Notes under the pieces: generated by a model | What the model saw: the letters and a program-made list of their open reading frames with translations, nothing else | The model's database searches: none | Told to the model about the DNA's origin: nothing | Source: Ophioderma brevispina | Lineage: Eukaryota; Echinodermata; Ophiuroidea; Amphilepidida; Ophiodermatidae | Assembly (NCBI GenBank): GCA_023653785.1 | Contig: JAMKCH010011919.1 | Location: 124,001-188,000, forward strand | DNA: 64,000 bases | Direction of reading: 5' to 3' | Shown: positions 1-13,137 of the stretch, piece by piece | Layout of the letters: each line of letters opens with the position of its first letter | Position numbering within the stretch: the first letter of the stretch is position 1 | Position numbers and translations under genes: made by a program

Positions 1-1592
1 ATTCTGATAGCACTGTTGATTAAGTAGATCTACCTGGTATAGAGGCTCCGGGCACAAACGAAGAGCCCGTCCTCTTTTGGATATTTCCTTTGACAGTTTT
101 TTTATTAATTTGCACAATTATTTGAACGCATGCCAATTGTTTTTCTCTTTCTTTGTTAACAAAACAACCGGACGAGAACCTTGACAAAGAGAAACTCATA
201 ACAGAGTGTCCTAGTAGAGTTTCACTTAGCAAAATTTAGCAATGTGGATGAAATAGGCCTACTTCTGATTCCAATTACTTGTGGGTGTGTTATGGGTCTA
301 CTATGGGTGCGTTTCTACTAATGCTCCAGGGCCAAACGAGGTTTAATATCAGGGAATGCAAATTTTGCTGATAGACGATTTCTATTACTTGAAAGAAATT
401 GTAGTGCAAATGAAACATTTCTCTCAAATAACGCGCCGAAGGTTGTTTTCAATATAACATGTTTGACTTTCAGGTATCTTCGCATGGATATCGTTGTAAA
501 GCACTTTCCAAAGTAGACTCGCCATGGGATACACGCCCCATTAATTGTATGCGTGTGCGAGAACATACTTAGGTGTACTTTGGTTATGTATTGCGGTATT
601 TGTTCATTCTACACAAGTTATTTGTTGTAATAATAAATATAATAATTTTATTTCTTTGTAATTACATGCCTATATAATAATTTACAGTTCAGTAAGTTTG
701 GCTTAGCTATGTGCTAGATCGTATGTGCATTCTAATGTTTAAAACACTTCGCACTCGATGCATTGTCAAAACATTCTAATTCGAATTCCAATTTAAATTC
801 AAGTTCTTAACAATGTGGGAGATCAGGAAAGCTAGCTCTGAGTGATAGCGGTAGAAAAATATACCTCATATAGCACTATTATTTTATCTACATTACTCTA
901 CGATGGATACAGGACATAAGGTCTCTTTCGTAAACCATCTCCTAAATTTACCTTTGATACTGCCAAAAGAATTAGATTCACCGGATAAGGACAAAATTCC
1001 ACCTCCATAAATCACGTATCAATCGTGGGACTTGCTTTTAATAGTACTAATGGAGAAAGTAGATTATTTCTGATTGTACTGAGAATGAAGTATGTACCTC
1101 TGACGGCACTGTGGATGAAGTATATCTACATTGGATAACAATGTAGATGAAGTAGATCTACCTCTGATAGTACCATGCATGGATGAGATAGATCTACCTC
1201 TGATAGGATAAGACCACTGATATACCACTCTGGATGAAATGGATCTACCTCTGATAGCGCTATGGATAAGGTAGAACTACCTCTGATAGCACCATGGATG
1301 AAGTGGTTTTTCCTCTAATTGCACCATGGTTGAGATACGTGTAGAGCTACTGCTGATAGTATAGTACTATGATGAAGTGGATCTACCTCTGATAGCGCCA
1401 TGGATAAAGAACGCCTATCTTTGATAGCAATGTAGATGAAGTATAACTACCTCTGATAGTACTATGGATGAAATAGGTATGCCTCTGATAGTACTATAGA
1501 TGAATAGATCGGTCTATTATGTGGTGAAGTAGATTTACCCTTAATAGCAATATGATGAAGTCGCCAATATTACTGATTACCTTTGATTACCT
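1..1592. repeat. Degenerate ~33-bp minisatellite
   Basis: Units read roughly GATGAAGTAGATCTACCTC then TGATAGCACTATG. The clearest block, about 14 units, runs from 1075 to 1560. An isolated unit lies at positions 3-36 and another trace near 237-265, so the array may once have covered the whole left edge or been broken by insertion. Units vary by substitution and 1-10 bp indels. Positions 270-1070 otherwise hold AT-rich sequence in which I see no gene. Confidence 0.85.
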
Positions 1593-1593
1593 T

Positions 1594-1671
<78 letters not shown>

Positions 1672-1706
1672 ATATATTATATATATATTATATATATATA
1701 TATATT
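1592..1706. repeat. AT dinucleotide microsatellite
   Basis: About 115 bp of almost uninterrupted alternating T and A, broken only by TTAT steps. It sits at the right end of the ~33-bp minisatellite. Open frames across it are low-complexity Tyr/Ile runs and are not genes. Confidence 0.97.
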
Positions 1707-2650
1707 CAATAGTTATACACTTAAACACAGATCCTTGCTTGCAATACGGATGCACGACTTGCTTATGCAGACTGAAGGACGTCTTTAGATATGTATATGA
1801 GACATGAAGATACGGGAAATGCAGGAAAAGCAACCCTCTTGTAGGGCCTCATCACATACCGCATAAAGCTGTAATCGAAAAGAGTACACGGCTAGGCATA
1901 TCCCGCGCTACCACAGATTATATTTCCATTAACGATTGATACGCTTTCCTTTCTAGCACTGCTTTTAATATCGACGGACGGCTGGCCAATTGACAAGTAA
2001 TCATTTTGGTGCGCTCGTTTCCATCAAAGAGTGCAACCTAAATTTGTTGTGTATCGATCGCGCGGGTTTCTCTGCAGCCATTTTACGACGATGAGCTGAA
2101 GTTGTGCTACAGGCTATGGGAACCACAAAATACCTCTCACTATTTCACCTGAGTGCAACGTACCATGCACAGATCAGCCCATCACAGGCTCAGCTTTCAC
2201 GATATCCCCTCGGTGTACCCGCTGGGGACAAGTTTTGAAAGTAAGGGATGTTCGGCATTACAGAACACTACTGATTTTTAAAAGTAATTGTATCACTCCG
2301 GCCTAGGCAACCGGAATCAGCTATTCATAGAAGAAATGTGATCACGTCATAGCAATAATACACTCAGCACTGCCAGCCATTTTTAATATTGTATAACTTG
2401 GATATTTTCACAGACGGTCGATGATCAGTCAAATTGTGTAAACAAATCATGAACAGAGTTTCCTATCATTCACTGCCTCTATTAATTATATTACAATGTT
2501 AATTAATGACACGCACAAGCAAGCGCTTTTTGTATCTTATTAATACACTAGAGAACCAGTAAAGTCTCGCCCCCCCTTTGATCACTTGCATGATCTACTC
2601 AGTATTCAAGGCAAAAGAAATAACTCTGCACTCTGGGAATGAGAAGAGGC
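1707..2650. other. Unannotated stretch, no gene seen
   Basis: Non-repetitive sequence of mixed composition with a few CpG-richer patches around 2000-2100. I see no convincing open frame, splice pattern, RNA gene or inverted repeat. Confidence 0.6.
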
Positions 2651-2861
2651 TTAAGGTTCGTTCATACTACACTGCAATGTGCGTTGCGGTAAGTTGCAGT
2701 GCTCGAAATTGGTCTCTGTCCGGTAAACTGCATTGCGGTACTGCAACCGAGTTAAATTTATTTTAACTGCAGCTGCAGCAGGTTGCGTTGAGTTGCTGCA
2801 GCAAGTGATCGATATATCGGCACTGCAGTGCGCAGTGCAGCGAAGTATGAACAAACCTTTA
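2651..2861. mobile_element. PIF/Harbinger-like MITE
   Basis: The termini are inverted repeats: AGGTTCGTTCATACT at 2654 and the complement of AGGTTTGTTCATACT ending at 2858. Both are flanked by the trinucleotide TTA (2651-2653 and 2859-2861), the 3-bp target duplication typical of PIF/Harbinger. The 205-bp interior is rich in GCAGTGC/TTGCAG motifs, can pair arm to arm, and has no coding capacity, so this is a non-autonomous element. Superfamily assignment rests on target length and terminal style, not on a transposase match. Confidence 0.75.
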
Positions 2862-3239
2862 GATTCCTGTGAAATACGCAATGGGCCACCTAACGGCCTG
2901 TGATCAAGACATCAGCTATGATTGATGACGAAAGCTGAAGAGTGATTTGACAAGCATGTTTCTTATAATGATCTACAATCGTGTGTATACAGCTCATCCC
3001 AAACTCAGATTTATTTGCATAATACAGGATGTATTTCATCTGTAAAACCAACGTCCCGACTAAGTAAGTCAAAATTGTTTTATTGCAATTGAAGGTTTTG
3101 TCACTTAGCCCATATTTCCGAAGATGCACATAACTTCACAAATTAATCACATTCCTTCTAAGCTTCCCGCAACTTCTATTTCACCGTTGCATCCTCATCC
3201 TCCTCTTCTGGAAGCATTGACGGTACTCAGAAGTAGATA

Positions 3240-4900
3240 TGGCAAGTCGACCATTCAGTGATGATGACCATAATAGATTCAATTAAGGATTGCAACAGGA
3301 TGCTTGTGTATACAAAAGTAGTAGATGTATTTAAAGGGTTCCAACAGGATGATTGTACCATCAAGCTAACAGGATGGTTGTTCTAGCCATCTGCAGCAGT
3401 AGATGCAATTGAAGGGTTCCAACACAATGGTTAAAATGGTTGTACCACCCATCTTACCGCAGCAGTAGATGCAATTGAAGGGTTCCAACAGCTAACAGGA
3501 TTATTGTACCATCCATCTTACCGCAGCATTAGATGCAATTGAAGGGTTCCAACGGCTAACAGGATGATTATACCAGCCATCTTACCTCAGCATTAGATGC
3601 ATTTGAAGGGTTCCAACACAATGGTTGTACCATCCATCTTACCGCAGCAGTGGATGCAATTGAAGGGTTCCAACAGCTAACAGGATGATTGTACCAGCCA
3701 TATTACCGCAGCAATAAATGCAGTTGAAGGGTTCCAATTAACAGCTAACAGGATGATTGTACCAGCCACATTACCGCAGCAATAAATGCAATTGAAGGGT
3801 TCCAATAGCTAACAGGATGATTGTACCAGCCATCTTACCACAGCAGTAAATGCAATTGAAGGGTTCCAATAGCTAACAGGATGATTGTACATTAACTAGC
3901 CATCTTACCACAGCAGTAGATGCAATTGAAGGGTTCCAACAGCTAACAGGATGATTGTACCAGTAATCTTACCGCAGCAGTAGATGCAAATGAAGGGTTC
4001 CAACACAATAGTTAATATGGTTGTACCACCCATCTTACCGCAGCAGTAGATGCAGTTGAAAGGTTCCAACAGCTAACAGGATTATTGTACCATCCATCTT
4101 ACCGCAGCATTAGATGCAATTGAAGGGTTCCAACAGCTAACAGGATGATTATACCAGCCATCTTACCTCAGCATTAGATGCATTTGAAGGGTTCCAACAC
4201 GATGGTTGTACCATCCATCTTACCGCAGCAGTGGATGCATTGAAGGGTTCCAGCAGCTAACATATGATTGTATCAGCCATATTACCGCAGCAATAAATTG
4301 CATTGAAGGGTTCCATTAACATCTACAGGATGATGGTACCAGAAACATTAACGCAGCACCCATGCAATTGAAGGGTTCCAACAGCGAACAGGATGATTGT
4401 ACCAGCCTCTACCGCAGCAATAAAGGCAATGAAGGGTTCCATAGCTACCAGGATGATTGTACCAGTAATCTTACCGCAACAGTAGATGCATTGAAGGGTT
4501 CCAACAGCTAAAGGATGATTATACCAGCCATCTCACCGTTAGAAGTAGATGCAAAGTGAGGGTTCAAGCACGGTAATACCAACCACCTTGCCGCAGATAC
4601 AATTGAAGGGTTCCGACATGATTATTGTACCAGCCATTTCACCACAGCAACAGATGCAATTGAATGATTGCACCAGCCACCTTACAGCAGTAGTAGATTC
4701 AATTGAAGAGTTCCAACAGAATAATTGTACCCGCAGCCATCTTACCGCAGCAGTAGATGCAATTGAAGGGTCCTAACAGATGGATACACCATCCATCTTA
4801 TCACAGCAGTAGATCGCAATTGAAGAATTCCGACAGGCATGACAGGATGATAGTACCAGCCATCTTATCGCAACAGCAGGATCAGGATCCATCCAGATTT
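3240..4900. repeat. ~64-bp minisatellite with higher-order structure
   Basis: About 24 units built on TTGAAGGGTTCCAACAGC, then AACAGGATGATTGTACCAGC, then CATCTTACCGCAGCAGTAG. The block of variant units that starts at 3421 (AACACAATGGTTAAAATGG) recurs in the same order from 4002 (AACACAATAGTTAATATGG), a shift of 581 bp or about nine units. Units become shorter and more indel-rich after 4240. Open frames in the array are artefacts. Confidence 0.93.
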
Positions 4901-4929
4901 TGCTACGCAATCTAACCAAAAACATTTCA

Positions 4930-7900
4930 CTATAATGCTTCATATTCTGGATAAATACGGCCATTTTTCTTAAATTGCAATACTGTTCATCCTGTTCATC
5001 CGTAAATAGGTCTGTAAATTGAAGTTTCCTTTTAAATATATGAATGTCGATGTTTCTACATGGATTTTGGAGATACTCGCAATTAATTTTACAGACTGCG
5101 CAGGAATTCGGGAGTTCTACATTGATGCGATACGTTAATATATCAATTCATATTGTTACCTTTTGCAAAATAATAGAATAAAAGGGACGGGCTGACAAAA
5201 ATATGATGAACAAGTCTGATCTTTACACAAGACAATCCGACACTAGTTGTGATAGTGACAATATAGTGACAATATTCCATAGGACCATCAGTGGAAGAAG
5301 TATAAGGTGTACCTTTATTGTCTGTCCACTCGTAATCGACAGAATCATAATTTTGTCACTAGCAGATCATGTGTAGAAATAACTCCACCATAAAGCACCA
5401 GCAGTGGACAAAATGGAATTTGTCTGAAACCCAACACTAGGGAAAACAACAACGCACACGTTTCAGTTACTACATACAGTACGTCACATTGATGAAGTTA
5501 TTACATCTAAAGATTCATATTGGGCTACAGAAGCTTTATAAATCATAATAGCTATGTGTTAAAGAGGGAGACAACACATTTAAGTACTGAAACCGCAATG
5601 GAACTCAAATAATCTTTCCACAAAAAGAATTTCTTCCCTATTCTTTACAAGACCACAGCTTTTATAATTAAGTACCATAATATCAAATCTGAAAAAAAAA
5701 ACCAGAATGCTCAATTGTTCATGCATTAGACACCTTATTTGTATAGCACAAAATTAACATCGTTGTATTGGTAGCCACTTGAGTAAAAACTACCTATTGA
5801 AAAAGGGAGTCCAGCAAAGAAAAACTATTCAAACATCAGGAATATGAAATGAACCCACGCTACAATCACTTTGGCATATTTGAAAAAAAAATAAAGTCTA
5901 GAATATACACGATTTCCAAGTTGCTAAAACAAACAACACTGTCAGTGACTGTTCCGCCCATGAGGTGTTGATCACCTATCACGGTATGTGAATTGCCGTC
6001 CACGTGCCAGGTGCACAATGAATGGTGATTGTGATGTCACTACCGTCAGCTATAGCTGGCAATTAGAATAAACTGTCTTCATTGGCTTATAGTTTAACAC
6101 GCTGTAAACATCCAAATTACTTCAAATAAGTGGAAGTGAAGCATTTCAGTATGTTTGAATATTTTTTTATCTTGCTTGATCCCCCCCACACACATCTCTA
6201 AAAGTTAGTCTTATAAAATGTATGTGCTTACGCAGTGTGCATTGCACTGCATAGATTTAAATACAACTTTTAAATCTACATCGTGCATTTCCATTCATAT
6301 GTCTGTTGATTCAATAACAAGCTTTATACTGTATACAAATTGTGTAGAACATTTCTTTGCTTTCCCCTTTAAAAAAAGTTTGGATTTTTGGTGCAAAGTT
6401 TCAAAATTATGGCCTTGTATTTACCGTTATCGTACATTTACCGGTAAATATATAACACCTTTGATTGTGCGAACAGTATTTCACCAATATAGCAAAAGTA
6501 ATTTAGAAACAAAGACGACGAAGGGAGGTATAATGATCCTCGTTTGGGACTCGATAGATCGGCTTTAAAAGCAATTTATATAATTATCTATATTTTATTT
6601 GTTTTCGTTTCAGACAACTAGCAAAAATATCTCAAACCAATTAAAATGTATCGACTTGGCCCGGGGGGCTGAAAAATAGAGGCGGTATGTATGGACCAAA
6701 AGTGGCCAGTTAAAAAGTTAAAGTAGCATTCCTTTTCAGTTCTGGATGTTACCTTAAACATTAACTCAGCTCCATACACTTATTAGCAATCTCCCCATAT
6801 GGGGGATACAATAAAGGTTGTTTAGAAATTAGGCGTCAAAATTCCGAAGATAAGAGTCTCCAATCGATCCGAGGTTCAAGTGAACAGAATTTATGCTATC
6901 CTCATCATCCTCGCATTGACTTACATGAAAAAAAGAGTACGTGCCGCCAACAGAGCTCAGGGGAAAATTACCGACTGGGTGTAATTTAAACATTGTTACG
7001 AAACGGAAGAGATGAACAAGCACTAGAATTCACTCGATAAATGTACTGTGCCTTGCTAAAAAAATCGTGTGTCATGCGCTGTGGGGCGACTGCGGGAGTG
7101 TTTTTGGGGTGGAATTGCGAAACAACTCCTCCTCCTCCTCCATCACCCGATTGTCTTGTTGTTGTATATTCCGCTGTAGAGTCTTTCCGCTAACAAGTTG
7201 CAATACAGCAGGGAACATCGCTGTAACTTAACATTGTTGATTTAAGGTCTGCGCTCGAAGAACAACATAGAAACTACCTATGAGCACCTAAAATTGACAC
7301 GTGTGTTTTCGAAGTGAAACAACCGTGCAACCATACACTTACTTTGAAAAAATGCGAAGACAGTCAAGAGTTAACAATATGCAGGTTCTCTATTTGTGTT
7401 GTAATCTGAAAATACTTTGGGCTAAACAATTTGTGTTTATATAGAACGCACATAATTTTCCGATTCATAATAAATCTAAATTTCACTGCAGTTTTCCCAA
7501 CATGCCTGCTACAAGAGGTTCTATATGCTAGAGAGAAACGTTACGTAATCTTTGAAAATTCACCGTCTCGCATGTTTTGCCGACACAAAGAAAATCATAG
7601 AGTACCCCAACAATAGAACGCAATGGCTGCCTCCGCTTCTTCCACATACTGTGGTGTTCCGCTTTGCATATACCTAATCGTTATGATACATTCATGTATT
7701 AGAGGTGGCCAGGTGTAATGTACCTGGATCATTGTGCTCAGAAACTCTTTTTCCATATGCAATGCGCGCTTAGGGGAAAAGATGTATTCATTGAGCGGTT
7801 TATTTAAATCAAGACGACTGACTTCATTCATTCGTTGTGTGGCCATGGGTAGGACCACATTTACTACCCAATAGCACCAACATCCAACAACTGATATTTT

Positions 7901-8560
7901 GGCGGATTTTTTGTATCGATTGACTTATGTGTGGTATACAATCCCCAAACTAAGAATTTCAGTGCAATAGTCAAATGTCAACTCCATCACGGACGACTGG
8001 TTTTTAATGGGCTTTCACCCCCTTGCCTGCGCCTACATATAAGATATGCTTACACTTGTCTATCAATACCTTGAAACGTGGTTAATAAAAACAACAGGCA
8101 ATGGTTGCCTGGTATTGAGTGTTGACAATAACTGCTACATACGTTGAGGTATTATCAACCTCACTGGCAGGTCAATATCGTTAAACATGACTGTAGAAAC
8201 AACAATAGCAATGGTATGCATGCTATGCGAGTTGCTGACTATGCACTGCTTCTGCTACAAACAGTTGTGGTGTTAATCCGCCTAGCCCCTGGCAGTCCAA
8301 TATCTTTAATATACCCGGTTAAAAAACACAAAGGCATATCATGCTGGTTTCAGATGTGTACTTTTCAACACCGCCAAAACGCATCACAGGTGCAAATGGT
8401 AGCAGTGATGTCCCCTGGCTCAGCTTGTAGCACGTATATTGACTTCTCCCGGAATAATTGTTATCCACCAGGATATCCATCTGTTAAACTCTTGATTTGC
8501 CTATAATTAAATAGTTCAGAAAGTGAGAATAAAGTACGAAAGTCATCCGATTTTGAAATA
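4930..8560. other. Intergenic or intronic AT-rich stretch
   Basis: No gene, RNA or well-formed mobile element was recognised. Short homopolymers and a CTC-rich run near 7127-7145 occur. The longest open frames here (6218-6568 plus, 7595-7858 minus, 8144-8506 plus) show no recognisable motif and no convincing coding context. Confidence 0.5.
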
Positions 8561-8689
8561 GATCCTTAAAACTGGATGCTATAACCCCCAAATTTTTTTA
8601 AACAAGTTGAAGTGATGTACTGTCGATTCTTTGCCAGCATGTGAATGCTTTGCTCCGCTGCATGCTGACCATTCTTTAACAAAGTCCCT

Positions 8690-8917
8690 ATAGATGAGGT
8701 GACATTTGACGTCAACTCGGCCAACGAACAAAGTACTGCCCGACAGTATGCATGAGCACATGCAGGGCATGTGCTTTTAAATTCGCGCTCAATCAGGTAT
8801 GATAAAGCTATTGAATGCTTATGGGCAATCATTCTTCGCACTCTAACATGTTCACGTAAGACCAGGTGCTAATTTGTGTTTGTAAGCATTGATGTCACCT
8901 CAGGCTCATCTATAGCG
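8690..8917. mobile_element. MITE with CTATAGATGAG termini
   Basis: The left end reads CTATAGATGAGGTGACAT and the right end is the complement of CTATAGATGAGCCTGAGG followed by TGACATCAATG. An inverted relative lies at 60812-61036 and shares the interior (for example GAACAAAG, GTGCTTTTAAA, GCGCTCAATCAGGT, TTCGCACTCT). Two copies with the same ends support a real mobile family of about 220 bp without coding capacity. I could not define a target duplication. Confidence 0.7.
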
Positions 8918-9073
8918 ACGTACATACAAGTAGTTACGAGTTACACTACTTTCCTCAAGTAGACATGCTAAATTTCGATAAATACACCCCCAAACAATCT
9001 GTTCTCCTCATACTCACCAAGATCGCGACGAACATATATGTTCGACTTTTGCGGTTATCTTCTCTTCCTCGAC

Positions 9074-9208
9074 AACACACTAAAACAACGTGTCATGTTT
9101 CCCGGGGTCATGTCAACTATGCACCTACCTCCGAAATCGTGGTCAGATTTTTTGTGAATATTGACTACTTGACCCCGGAAATGACCACGTTGTTGTTTTA
9201 GTGTGTAT
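9074..9208. mobile_element. Short foldback element
   Basis: Two arms of roughly 36 bp are near-perfect inverted repeats: ACACACTAAAACAACGTG at 9075 and its counterpart ending in TTTTAGTGTGT at 9207, with GGGGTCA and TGACCCC at the inner ends. The loop is about 60 bp. It is a MITE-like hairpin with no open frame. Confidence 0.7.
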
Positions 9209-9247
9209 ATATTAAAAATGCAATGTTTAATTCTTTTACAACAAAAA

Positions 9248-9648
9248 ATCGTGTTCCGTGGCGAGCCAGAGGGGGTGGTCAGTGGGGCCGTCGCCCCCCA
9301 ATATTGAATTTCGTCGTGTGAGATGACCATCGGTTCCTTGAAAAATTCAGGTCATGGCCCTTGCAGGCCGGATTGTCGCCAAAGTATAGGTTTAAAGATC
9401 AATGGACAGCTTCGACAATCAATTTTACAAAATCGTACAAAATTAGCCCTCAGAAGACATTTAAAGCCTAATCAAACCCAAATTTTCAGGGGCTTCACCC
9501 CCTCGAACCCCACCGGGGCTTCGGCCCCTGGACCGCCAACATGGGCCCTAAGGCGGGCCCCTGAGCCTATACCCATTTCTGTCGGTTGATATGCGACACT
9601 GCCCCCCCCCCCCAATAATGAAAATCCTAGCACGCCACTGATCGTGTT
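9248..9648. mobile_element. hAT-like MITE with 8-bp target duplication
   Basis: The element occupies 9256-9640 (385 bp). It starts CCGTGGCGAGCC and ends GCACGCCACTG, an imperfect terminal inverted repeat of about 11 bp. It is flanked on both sides by ATCGTGTT (9248-9255 and 9641-9648), an exact 8-bp duplication as made by hAT transposases. The interior has GC-rich short palindromes around 9490-9560 and a C-homopolymer at 9602-9613. There is no transposase, so it is non-autonomous. Confidence 0.85.
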
Positions 9649-11190
9649 TGATATGATACCGAATAATTTCTGTTTACAAATCTCAAAATCATAAATTGCG
9701 ACATCACCGCTCCCGGACGTCCAGAGTACAGTCTAACGATTACCCCGTTATCCCTGGGAGTAATTCGTTGATACTCAAACTATATATAATCACCTTTTAA
9801 GGACACACCCCGATATTCCTCTTCGTTTAAAATACCTTGTGATAACCAAAAATAATGAAAATGCCATTTCCTGTCATTCTAATGGTCAATCCACTTACCA
9901 TAACTCTTGGGTCACAGTTTGGCCTCTTACAGAATACTTCTCACAGCCAACATGGCCAAGCACTCTACGCTACAACGGATACGGGCAAAGTTGTCGAAAA
10001 TCACCATGAAATAGGCATGTTCATTCGCTGGGGGGGGGGGGGAAGTGCGATATGATTTGCAAAATTGGATTCCGATTAATGGTGATCCCTTTTTAATGTT
10101 CATTTAGGTATCGATGGAAATAATTTCTTGTTCAACTCTCCCAATTTTTTTTGTTTGTAATTTGTTATAGTTTGGTCAAATACACTGAGATTTAAAAAAT
10201 GCTCTAGAAATATTCAAAAGTTCGCCATATAGTCCGGTGTAAAAGGGGATAGGGTCCGTCAGGAACATGTTGGCGTGAAGAGTCAACTAAAATCGGTTGC
10301 CTCTATCTTCACCGTTTGTCGACGACTGCGAGTCCTGCGGACTAATATCTCCTGCCACACCGGTCATCATTGTGTCTTTGTTAGATGACCTGAAGTATGA
10401 TGTTGGAAAAAATGTATAAATCTAATAATGACCTTTAGTCAAATCAACAGCGATAACATACTATAGGAAACCTTCTATATTCACATAACGGCGTAAGTAT
10501 AACCGAGCAATTAGGAGATTGACACCATAACTAAGCATACAAGTATCCTTTCAAACATTTTCACATCAAGTACTGTAGATGTCAGACCGGTAGGGCTATT
10601 CCATCATATGACTGAATTCTCCAACAACAAGAACTTCAAGTGCCACTCGATTCTCATCAAAGTTCAAGGCAATGTTGCCACTTCTAGGAGAGAGAAAGAG
10701 AAGAAAGAAAATCCATGATAACTATCTGCTGAAGGTTGGTATAAGCTGCCGTTGGTGGTAATCAATCCATTTTTGGGTAAACGTGTCATATATACGTCCC
10801 TACACCACTCCAGAACTATCATATGCCCATCTTATTATTCCTTTCTCTTCTCTTGTTATTAAGCCATTTCTGTAATGCCTGAATAGAATGAAATTAAATC
10901 GATTTTGTTATTGTTGTTGAATCAATGATTTAGAATAGTTTTATTACTTGCCATTTACTAGGGTCTTTTAAACTTCATGATGACGGGTAAATTATACGGG
11001 AGTGACTTGATGAGTTGTTTATTCCACATCGCCAGGCATTGTATAATGCCGGGGCTAATTTCGTATAGCAGTTGACTGCACTACCAATGAAAACAAATTT
11101 TGCTGCAGATAATAACCAATTTTAGATCAGACATTTGCTGCATACAAAAAAATAACAAACAAGCACCCCTAAAACGGAACAGATAAGACA
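9649..11190. other. Unannotated stretch
   Basis: AT-rich sequence without recognised genes. It holds a G-homopolymer near 10031-10042. A short segment near 10276-10305 (AGAGTCAACTAAAATCGGTT) resembles 20836-20860, hinting at a dispersed repeat fragment. Confidence 0.5.
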
Positions 11191-11202
11191 ATTTGCTATT
11201 GT

Positions 11203-12146
11203 AGATACTTCACGTAGTAGAGTGCATTAGTCTATGGTGTTAGTCTCTAAAGGGTTCTAAATCATGTGTTGTCTGGACTTAATGCGGAATTTATGCTACT
11301 CATTGGGGACACGGTAGATTGATGGCAGATTGTAGTTTTGGTATGGGTAGAGAAAAATTTTACCAAACAACGTATCGTATAGTCGATCCAACAAAAAATG
11401 TTGTCATCGTATCAAACAAAGATGTAAGGTGTTCTTCCTCGCAATGCTTTTTCTTCAAATACAATTTTTGGGCACTGGTCGTACCTGCGTTTATAAATGA
11501 ATAAGCTTGAAATTTAAGTATATGTCACTCATGTAAACACCTTGCAAACATTTGTATTGGAAGAAATGCATTGTGGGACGACCACTTTCCCTCATCTGTA
11601 TCAACGTGTGGATGTTGGAGTGTGTTTCTTGTGAGAAATATGTGGCAGACTTGGCAACGCTCAATCTTGTGCCAAAGCTTGCTATGCGTGATGTAATGTA
11701 ACAATCTATAGTAAATAACAACATAGTCAACGGAAAACGTAGAATGAAGGTTGCAATTCACAAAGATTGACATATACAGAACACAAACGAGAAAAAAGGA
11801 CCAAAAAAGAAAGAAAAATACAATGAATGAGAAATGAAAGAATAATTAATAGTAGGCGGAGATACCGTCTACGTGAAAATATATAGGTGCATCTAATGTC
11901 ATTAATGAGTTGTACACATTTAAGAGATTCCATGGTAAGATTAAGCTAATTGTCACAGCTTGTATTGTGAAAGGGCAAACTGGGTGTCTAGGCATGTGGC
12001 AAGTTTTTAATGTATACTTCGCCAGCGACGCGCCAGTTGTTTCTTTAAAACAAACTGTTAAATATACGTTTTGTAAAATACATTTACGCGCGTTAATTGA
12101 ATCTATTCCTTATTATTAAAGCTATCGAAATTTGTCATCTACCGTA
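11203..12146. repeat. 944-bp block, copy 1
   Basis: This block recurs at 13138-14081 (shift 1,935 bp) with no difference that I can see. It is bounded on both sides by satellite-like motifs (TTGTAGATA on the left, CATCTACCGTAGATG on the right), so it behaves as a large insert carried inside the satellite array. It holds several short open frames on both strands that are identical between copies, but none resembles a known protein. I regard it as non-coding repeat. Confidence 0.9.
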
Positions 12147-13137
12147 GATGTCATATCAAATCTTAAGTAGAGAGTATTTATTCAGTCGTGTTATATATTG
12201 CAGGTAAATTTAAATTCAACAATTTACCGCAAAAGGCATGACATCAATTGTTATGTTCTGTATATAGCATGTCATTTAAGTGTGCTGTAAGTTGAAGATA
12301 ATGGTGTATCAAATACACACTGTCTGCAGATTGTGCAGACACTATCCGATTTTGTCTAGCACACCGCATAATGCGATATATAATTATGAGCTTCTTCAGA
12401 TAACATTTTAAATTTTGGATGCACTTTGACCAGAATTAGTTCAAATTGTAGTGTAGATCGCTTCAAATTGTGGCATGTATTGGAGCTAGCATTAGCATTG
12501 TATCCAAATTGCGTTATCTACCATAGGTAACTATATAGAAATTTGCTTTATTTTACACAGTAACAAGGTTTGTGTTCTAAACTGTAAGCATAAATTTACA
12601 ACCTACGATATTATAGAAAAAGTTACTGCCAACTGTATATTTATATTTCAAATTGTGTTATCTTTTGTAGATAGTACCCTTTCGAATTGTCCAAAATAAC
12701 CCCATATATATTATACAGATAGCTCCTAGAATAACTGTGCTTTCTATTGTTGATAGCGTGGGCCTATATTATGCTACCATGCAATTTAGTGCATGTTATA
12801 GGTCTATAGCAAATCGTGCCATAGTAGATATCAGTAAACAGTGCCGTTCTGCTGTCTACTGTAGATAGCTTTGAATCAAATGTCAACAGTAGATAACATT
12901 GGCTTCACCACTTCTGCTATCTACTGTAGATAGCTTTGAATCCAAAGCTACTGGCAACTGTATAGATAACACGTACTTCACGAGTTCTGCTATATGCTGT
13001 AGATAGATTTGAATCAAAAGCTACCATGTCAACCGTGGACAACACATGCTTCACCAGTTCTGTTATCTGCTGTAGATAGCTTTGAATCTAAAGCTACTGT
13101 CAACCGTAACACGCGCTTCACCAGTTCTGTCTACTGC
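12147..13137. repeat. Satellite-related spacer and first ~73-bp units
   Basis: From 12147 to about 12840 the sequence matches 14082-14760, with many small indels and substitutions. It contains decayed versions of the satellite palindrome (for example TTATCTACCATAGGTAAC). From 12840 to 13137 four to five recognisable ~73-bp satellite units occur, each with a TCTACTGTAGATAG-like core followed by CTTTGAATC. Confidence 0.85.

Noticed and set aside
1552..1807. Tyr/Ile-rich open frames
   Set aside because: Direct translation of the AT microsatellite.
7595..7858. 87-codon minus-strand frame with balanced composition
   Set aside because: No recognisable domain, no promoter or splice context, and the length is within chance for a 64-kb window.
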